A stretch of 64,000 nt of DNA, taken from assembly GCF_000355765.4 (NCBI RefSeq), contig NZ_CP021106.3, positions 3,133,137 through 3,197,136 of the forward strand. Direction: 5' to 3'. A program made the position numbers and the translations under genes. Of this stretch, positions 57,808-64,000 are shown piece after piece (position 1 is the stretch's first letter; the number at the start of each line of letters is the position of its first letter). The notes below the pieces were generated by a model. That model did no database searches. It saw only the letters and a program-made list of their open reading frames with translations, and had not been told where the DNA came from. Source of the stretch: Nitrosospira lacus (GTDB lineage Bacteria > Pseudomonadota > Gammaproteobacteria > Burkholderiales > Nitrosomonadaceae).

Positions 57808-58209
57808 CTCGCCATTCCTCTAGTCGAACCGCATATGATAAACCAGCATGGGCAAAACTGAAACCTCGCTACCGGAGAAAAACCGTTTCAACCTGGATTC
57901 GGCAGTGAGCAGGATACTCTCCTGCAGGAAGATATGCGCGGGGAATGTAACGGTCATCAAACATCAGGAGTTGCCAAAGGCGGGCGTCTTTGCCGTGCAC
58001 ATGGCAAAGACGCTGGATGATGACTGTGTCAGGATCGATCAGGCCACTTGCTCAGACAGCCCCGGCCACAACAACCCTACAGCCTGAGTCTCATCGGCAC
58101 CGCAGACGAACGTGCGGTAGTTCCTTACGACTGCCTGACAGGACAAACTGGATCGATCGCTGCTTTACGCGGCAGTCTCAAGAGCTGCTCCATGTAACCC
58201 TGACCCCGA
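57808..58209. other. 402-base gap with a hairpin, between DUF971 and glycine-zipper genes
   Basis: Holds the DUF971-ubiE promoter. The most visible structure is a perfect 11-base inverted repeat at 57984-58013. A 79-codon plus-strand frame (57848-58087) covers it but has no ribosome site and no recognised motif; I do not call it a gene. Confidence 0.5.
57984..58013. repeat. Perfect 11-base inverted repeat
   Basis: GCGTCTTTGCC (57984-57994) pairs with GGCAAAGACGC (58003-58013) around an 8-base loop. There is no T run. It could be a regulatory hairpin or a terminator without T tract for the glycine-zipper gene (minus strand), about 200 bases after its stop. Confidence 0.4.
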
Positions 58210-58722
58210 TCAGGGGAATGCCGGTATTATCGGTTCCGTTCCCTCAATCTCCACAGTGGGCAAATGTGCTTTTATACGACCCTCAATTTCCTCAACCCTG
58301 CTCATCGGCACGTCGGCCAGAACCAATAGCTGACCCGCCTCGATCGCCGCCTCAAACTGCTTGATTCTCGAACTGGCGGTGCTTACGCCTATCATGCCGC
58401 CTGCCCACGCACCCACTCCCGCCCCCGCGAGGGCGCTCGCTAGCAGAACACCCCCTGCGATTACCGTTGAGGCAGGAGGAAGCGCCAGTGCGACCAATCC
58501 GGCGAGTGCGCCCGCCGACCCGCCAAGCGCAAGTCCGCGCTCGACAGCGGGAATGAAATCGGTTCTCTGAAGGAGATTTGCTTCCGGCAGATCCTCAAGC
58601 TCTGTGCCGCGCTTTGCGACCACATGGATATGCCGTTCGTCGATTCGTGCCAGCAGCAGCTCATCGACAATACGTTTGGTGATGGTGATATCGGGAACAA
58701 GAAAGTAGATTCGTCGCATCAT
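58210..58722 (-). CDS. DUF1269-like protein with a glycine zipper
   Basis: 170 residues. A ferredoxin-like N-terminal part (RRIYFLVPDITITKRIVDEL) and C-terminal part (AGQLLVLADVPMSRVEEIE) flank a hydrophobic Ala/Gly-rich segment (about 65-112), with GXXXG repeats such as AGAGVGAWAGGMIG, that may insert into the membrane as a hairpin. This layout is typical of DUF1269-type stress proteins of unknown function. AGGAGATC precedes the ATG. It stands alone. Confidence 0.75.
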   Translation of the reverse strand: MMRRIYFLVPDITITKRIVDELLLARIDERHIHVVAKRGTELEDLPEANLLQRTDFIPAVERGLALGGSAGALAGLVALALPPASTVIAGGVLLASALAGAGVGAWAGGMIGVSTASSRIKQFEAAIEAGQLLVLADVPMSRVEEIEGRIKAHLPTVEIEGTEPIIPAFP

Positions 58723-58849
58723 GATCTCCTAAAAGTTTGTAAGATAATCACCCGCTCAGGGAGGGCGGAAAATTCAAACCAACCTCAATTTCATCATAGG
58801 ATGGCTTACCTGAAAAAGCAATGTTCACGCGAATCACAACATGCTATAA

Positions 58850-60082
<1,233 letters not shown>

Positions 60083-60193
60083 ACACCATCAGCACGCACT
60101 TGACTCATCCCAGAGCCAGGTCATGCCATGCCGGTAAAATCGGGAATTTGCCCGGAATTTTCCGGACTGAGCTACGTATTGAGGATTCTGAAT

Positions 60194-61048
60194 ATGCCGG
60201 AATTGAAACTCCTCTCATCCCACCGTTTATTCGATGGATCGCAAAGGCGCTACTGGCACCGTTCAGAATCGCTGAATTGTGGAATGAATTTTTCCATTTT
60301 TCTCCCGCCTGGAACAGGCAATGACAAGAAAATACCGTCGATTTATTGGCTCTCGGGATTAACGTGTACCGATGAAAATTTCACCCTCAAAGCTGGTGCT
60401 CAACGCGTTGCGGCGAAACTTGGCCTCGCGCTGGTCATTCCGGATACGAGTCCGCGGGGAGACGCTGTCGCGAGCGCGCTGGATGCCGCCTACGATCTGG
60501 GGTTAGGAGCTGGTTTCTATGTGAACGCGACCCAGGCCCCCTGGAATCGCCATTACCGAATGTATGATTATGTCGTCGATGAGCTCCCGGCCCTGATTGA
60601 ACAGCATTTTCCCGTGAATGACCGGCGATCCATTTGCGGACATTCCATGGGTGGTCATGGTGCGCTGGTTATTGCCTTGCGGAACCCCCAACGCTATCAA
60701 TCGGTATCCGCCTTCTCGCCTATCGCCAATCCGACTACTAGTCCTTGGGGTAAAAAAGCCTTCAACCACTACCTGGGTGATGATGTAAAAAATTGGCGGG
60801 ATTATGACGCAACATTGCTGATTGAGGCTTCACGCGCATCGAAGCATCTGCCAATGAGGGTCGACCAGGGTGACGCGGACGAATTTCTGATCGATCAACT
60901 GAAAACCGAGCGCCTTATCGCTGCTTGCAAGGCGGTCAATTATCCTGCCCAGATCACCATGCGCGCGGGTTATGATCACAGTTATTTTTTTATCAGTACG
61001 TTTATCGAAAGCCACCTGCGTTTTCATGCGAAAGCGCTCGGTTCCTGA
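60194..61048 (+). CDS. fghA: S-formylglutathione hydrolase
   Basis: Serine hydrolase that splits S-formylglutathione to formate and glutathione, the second step of glutathione-dependent formaldehyde oxidation. From the ATG at 60194 (MPELKLLSSHRLFDGSQRRY, with GAGG at 60181-60184) it has 284 residues, the usual length. The nucleophile is in ICGHSMGGHGALV, the oxyanion-hole region is WLSGLTCTDENF, and the catalytic Asp and His are in VDQGDADEFL and GYDHSYFF. A 22-residue longer frame is not family-like. Coupled to frmA. Confidence 0.95.
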   Translation: MPELKLLSSHRLFDGSQRRYWHRSESLNCGMNFSIFLPPGTGNDKKIPSIYWLSGLTCTDENFTLKAGAQRVAAKLGLALVIPDTSPRGDAVASALDAAYDLGLGAGFYVNATQAPWNRHYRMYDYVVDELPALIEQHFPVNDRRSICGHSMGGHGALVIALRNPQRYQSVSAFSPIANPTTSPWGKKAFNHYLGDDVKNWRDYDATLLIEASRASKHLPMRVDQGDADEFLIDQLKTERLIAACKAVNYPAQITMRAGYDHSYFFISTFIESHLRFHAKALGS

Positions 61049-61074
61049 CGCTCTTTGAGAAAAATTCCGCCGGT

Positions 61075-61116
61075 ATCGAGATGTCTACCCGACAGCTGCA
61101 CCTGTCATCTCGATTT
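61075..61116 (+). terminator. Possible terminator after fghA
   Basis: ATCGAGATG (61075-61083) pairs with CATCTCGAT (61106-61114) and an inner GACAG/CTGTC pair lies within, followed by only three Ts. The stem is clear but the T run is weak. Confidence 0.35.
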
Positions 61117-61234
61117 CCTAATTGCTGGCAGCCTGCCAGGCGACCCTCTGCTCTCCTTGATAACTCAAGCGCGGCGGCAAATGCGCTCTCTGCTTGCTGT
61201 ATAATCGATCTTTTTTAAAAAATGGCTCTCTCCT

Positions 61235-62339
61235 ATGGAAGCGGAACAACTTAACGCAATGTTCTATCAACTCGGCGATCTCGACAACCGGGCGGCAGAG
61301 TTGCGGAGGTATCTTTGACTTCGATACCAAGCAAACGCGCCTGAATGAACTTACCCGGCTGACAGAAGACCCCGCCATCTGGGACGACAATAAACGTGCC
61401 CAGGAATTGGGGCGCGAAAAAAAAATGCTGGAAGATGTCGTCGTCACCCTGGAAACAGTCGGGCGGCAATTGCATGACGCCCGGGACTTGTTCCAGATGG
61501 CAAGAGAGGAGGATGACGATGCCACGCTGCGGAGCATCGGCAGCGATATCATGCAATTGGAAAAAACCGTGGCGGAAATGGAATTCCGCCGCATGTTTTC
61601 CAATCCGATGGACCCTAACAATTGCTTCGTGGATATCCAGGCCGGGTCGGGCGGCACTGAAGCACAGGACTGGGCGGCAATGCTGGAGCGCATGTATCTG
61701 CGCTTTTGTGAACGCCGCGGGTATAGCGTGGAAGTGATGGAAGAGTCGGCCGGCGAGGTTGCCGGCATCAAGAGCGCAAGTATCAAAATATCGGGTGATT
61801 ATGCTTATGGCTATCTCCGTACAGAGACCGGGGTGCACCGGTTGGTGCGAAAGTCCCCGTTCGATTCCGGCAATCGCCGCCATACCTCCTTTGCCAGCGT
61901 GTTTGTTTATCCCGAGGTGGACGAAACCATCGAAATAGAAATCAACCCGGCGGATTTGCGCGTCGATACTTTTCGTGCCTCTGGCGCAGGAGGCCAGCAC
62001 ATCAATAAAACGGACTCGGCTATTCGCATCACTCACAATCCCACGGGTATCGTGGTGCAATGCCAGAGCGGCCGTTCGCAGCACCGCAATCGCGCGGACG
62101 CGATGGCAATGCTGAAATCGCGACTGTACGAAGCGGAATTGCGTAAACGCAATGACGAGAAGCAGGCGATCGAGGACAGCAAAACCGATATAGGCTGGGG
62201 ACACCAGATTCGCTCCTACGTGCTGGACCAGTCCCGCATCAAGGATTTGCGCACCGGCGTTGAAACCGGCAATACCCAGGGGGTGCTCGATGGCGGGCTG
62301 GACGATTTCATTGAAGCAAGCTTAAAGCAAGGCATATAG
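61235..62339 (+). CDS. prfB: Peptide chain release factor 2, with programmed +1 frameshift
   Basis: RF2 recognises UGA and UAA stop codons and triggers peptide release. The gene is in two frames: 61235-61315 (27 codons, [12 protein letters not shown] ... RRYL) ends at an in-frame TGA (61316-61318); a +1 shift at CTT-T continues from GAC at 61317 to 62339, giving 367 residues (Escherichia coli 365). The stop-recognition tripeptide SPF is in [13 protein letters not shown] and the catalytic GGQ in [16 protein letters not shown]. No strong ribosome site is seen before 61235. lysS follows by 8 bases, as in many proteobacteria. Confidence 0.96.
61301..61319 (+). promoter_or_regulatory. prfB: RF2 autoregulatory frameshift site
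   Basis: The site reads GCGGAGGTATCTTTGAC: a Shine-Dalgarno-like GGAGG just upstream of the slippery CTT and the in-frame TGA followed by C, a weak stop context. When RF2 is scarce the ribosome slips +1 from CTT to TTT and makes full-length RF2. The layout equals the classical Escherichia coli site (TATCTTTGAC). Confidence 0.93.
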
Positions 62340-62347
62340 GAGATCTG

Positions 62348-63880
62348 ATGGCAACGGATGGTGTTTCGGAGAAAGACTTGGATGAGCCGCTCGGCAAATT
62401 GGAGCCGGAAACGAAACTCATTGAGGAGCGCCGCGCCAAACTGGGTGTACTGCGTGAAATGGGTAACGCCTTTCCCAATGATTTTCGGCGTGAAGATTTC
62501 TCATCCGATCTTTATCGGCAATATGGCGGGCACGCCAACGAAACGTTGGAAGCAACGCCAAGACTCGTAGCCATTGCGGGACGTATGGTATTGAAACGAG
62601 TGATGGGCAAGGCAAGCTTCGCCACTATCCAGGACATGAGCGGGCGCATCCAGCTTTACATCACTAATGATACTACCGGCGCGGAGGCACACGAAGCTTT
62701 CAAGCATTATGACCTCGGCGATATACTGGGTGCTCAGGGTGCGCTCTTCAAAACCCGGACTGGCGAGCTTTCGGTGCGCGTCACCCATCTGCGCTTGCTG
62801 ACCAAATCCTTGCGCCCCCTGCCGGAAAAATTCCACGGCCTGACCGACCAGGAACAGAAGTACCGCCAGCGTTATCTCGATCTGATCACTAACGAAAATA
62901 CCCGCAAGGTATTTATCACGCGCTCCAGGATCATCCAGTCCATCCGTGATTTTTTTGCCGCCGACGGTTATCTGGAAGTGGAGACACCGATGATGCACCC
63001 TATCCCCGGTGGCGCGACGGCACGGCCATTTGTCACTTACCACAATACGCTGGATATGCAATTGTATCTCCGCATCGCGCCCGAACTATATTTGAAGCGT
63101 CTGGTAGTGGGTGGAATGGAAAAAGTATTCGAGATCAATCGCAATTTCCGTAACGAGGGTATCTCTACGCGACACAACCCCGAATTCACCATGCTGGAAT
63201 TCTATGAGGCTTACCGGGATTACACGTATTTGATGAATTTCACCGAAACCATGCTGCGGGAAGTGGCGGCAAAAGTCCTAGGCACCACCAAGGTGACTTA
63301 TCAGGGACAGGAAATTGATCTTGCACAACCATTTGAGCGGCTCAGCATCACTCAGGCCATCCGGAAATTCCAGCCTGAATATACCGATACCCAACTCAAT
63401 GATCGCGCGTTCCTAATCGAGAGGTTGCAGGAACTTGGCATTACTCACAAACTGGGAGACGGTATCGGCGGCTTGCAGTTATCGCTATTCGATGAAACCA
63501 CCGAGCATTTATTGTTTGAACCCACTTTTATCATTGATTATCCGGCGGAAGTCTCCCCCCTGGCGCGGCGCAACGATGTCAATCCCGCGATAACCGACCG
63601 CTTCGAGCTCTACATAGCGGGACGAGAAATAGCCAATGGCTTTTCCGAATTGAACGACCCGGAAGATCAGGCTGCGCGCTTCCTGGAACAAGCCAGCGCC
63701 AAGGAGGCGGGAGACTCCGAAGCCATGCATTACGACGCCGATTACATACGCGCCCTGGAATACGGCCTGCCGCCCACCGCAGGTGAAGGCATCGGCATAG
63801 ACCGGCTGGTTATGCTATTCACCGATAGTCCGAGCATTCGAGACGTAATTATGTTCCCGCAACTGCGGCGTGAAGACTAA
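62348..63880 (+). CDS. lysS: Lysyl-tRNA synthetase, class II
   Basis: Charges tRNA-Lys. The 510 residues hold the OB-fold anticodon-binding domain (about 60-190, with [20 protein letters not shown]), then class II motif 1 near [20 protein letters not shown], motif 2 in [20 protein letters not shown], and motif 3 in [24 protein letters not shown] stands 7 bases before the ATG. Probably cotranscribed with prfB, the standard prfB-lysS order. About 120 bases follow to the window edge, without a recognised feature. Confidence 0.97.
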   Translation: MATDGVSEKDLDEPLGKLEPETKLIEERRAKLGVLREMGNAFPNDFRREDFSSDLYRQYGGHANETLEATPRLVAIAGRMVLKRVMGKASFATIQDMSGRIQLYITNDTTGAEAHEAFKHYDLGDILGAQGALFKTRTGELSVRVTHLRLLTKSLRPLPEKFHGLTDQEQKYRQRYLDLITNENTRKVFITRSRIIQSIRDFFAADGYLEVETPMMHPIPGGATARPFVTYHNTLDMQLYLRIAPELYLKRLVVGGMEKVFEINRNFRNEGISTRHNPEFTMLEFYEAYRDYTYLMNFTETMLREVAAKVLGTTKVTYQGQEIDLAQPFERLSITQAIRKFQPEYTDTQLNDRAFLIERLQELGITHKLGDGIGGLQLSLFDETTEHLLFEPTFIIDYPAEVSPLARRNDVNPAITDRFELYIAGREIANGFSELNDPEDQAARFLEQASAKEAGDSEAMHYDADYIRALEYGLPPTAGEGIGIDRLVMLFTDSPSIRDVIMFPQLRRED

Positions 63881-64000
63881 AAACCCATCGGTCCGGGATA
63901 AACTCCTCCCCCATGATGCCACAGGCTCGCCTTGCATAAAGAACCCCGGGTCAAGCCGTCCGTGAAGCAAGGTGCTGGCAACGGGGGACTTATTCAGAGA

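Noticed and set aside
57848-58087. 79-codon plus-strand frame over the hairpin between DUF971 and the glycine-zipper gene
   Set aside because: No ribosome site, no recognised motif, and the region is better explained as promoter and hairpin.

Overview
The window looks like a chromosomal segment of a betaproteobacterial ammonia oxidiser, most probably Nitrosospira or a close relative. This is inferred from gene content: sucrose synthase with sucrose-phosphate synthase and fructokinase, a cyanophycin locus, a group 3d (Hox-type) NiFe hydrogenase, and typical betaproteobacterial housekeeping genes. No ribosomal RNA, tRNA, CRISPR array, transposase or phage gene was seen. Genes are densely packed, often with 1-19 base overlaps, and most accessory operons lie on the minus strand.

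Layout. 1-10.3 kb is housekeeping: dnaK (cut by the left edge) and grpE behind a sigma-32-like promoter, purB, a glutathione S-transferase, mnmA-nudJ, icd, a cold-shock gene, clpS-clpA and a dodecin. 10.5-18.8 kb is a cyanophycin locus: an ABC exporter with a zinc-ribbon N-terminus, a DUF1854 protein, a short cyanophycin synthetase paralogue (cphA') and full-length cphA. 19-23.5 kb has an EamA transporter and an overlapping pair that looks like ovothiol synthesis (OvoA and a C-S lyase, OvoB-like). 23.9-29.1 kb is a five-gene operon: AMP-forming acyl-CoA synthetase, 2-oxoacid dehydrogenase E1alpha, E1beta, E2 and a free acyl carrier protein. A second cold-shock gene follows at 29.7 kb.

30.2-43.8 kb is one long minus-strand run: hypCABDFE, hoxFUYH, the maturation protease, then an overlapping PatZ-like acyl-CoA synthetase/GNAT acetyltransferase. 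It encodes an NAD-linked soluble hydrogenase with its complete Ni-Fe cofactor assembly set. 44.1-48.6 kb on the plus strand holds poorly known envelope proteins: a large lipoprotein, a DUF3047 protein, a Slp-like lipoprotein with a Tyr/Gly-rich tail, and a membrane-anchored unknown. 48.8-50.2 kb holds a stand-alone TIR-like protein, a RidA protein and a secreted unknown.

50.8-56.3 kb is the sucrose operon (fructokinase, fused sucrose-phosphate synthase/phosphatase, sucrose synthase). 56.6-58.7 kb has ubiE, a DUF971 protein and a glycine-zipper stress-type protein. 58.9-61.0 kb is glutathione-dependent formaldehyde oxidation (frmA, fghA). 61.2-63.9 kb is prfB, with its programmed +1 frameshift, and lysS.

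The cell suggested can store fixed nitrogen and carbon (cyanophycin, sucrose), use or produce hydrogen through NAD(H), and detoxify formaldehyde and oxidants. The most unusual observations are a short dispersed repeat that carries an MSSQ-type start immediately before or inside three gene starts, the acyl carrier protein attached to a 2-oxoacid dehydrogenase operon, and the exporter-linked cyanophycin locus.
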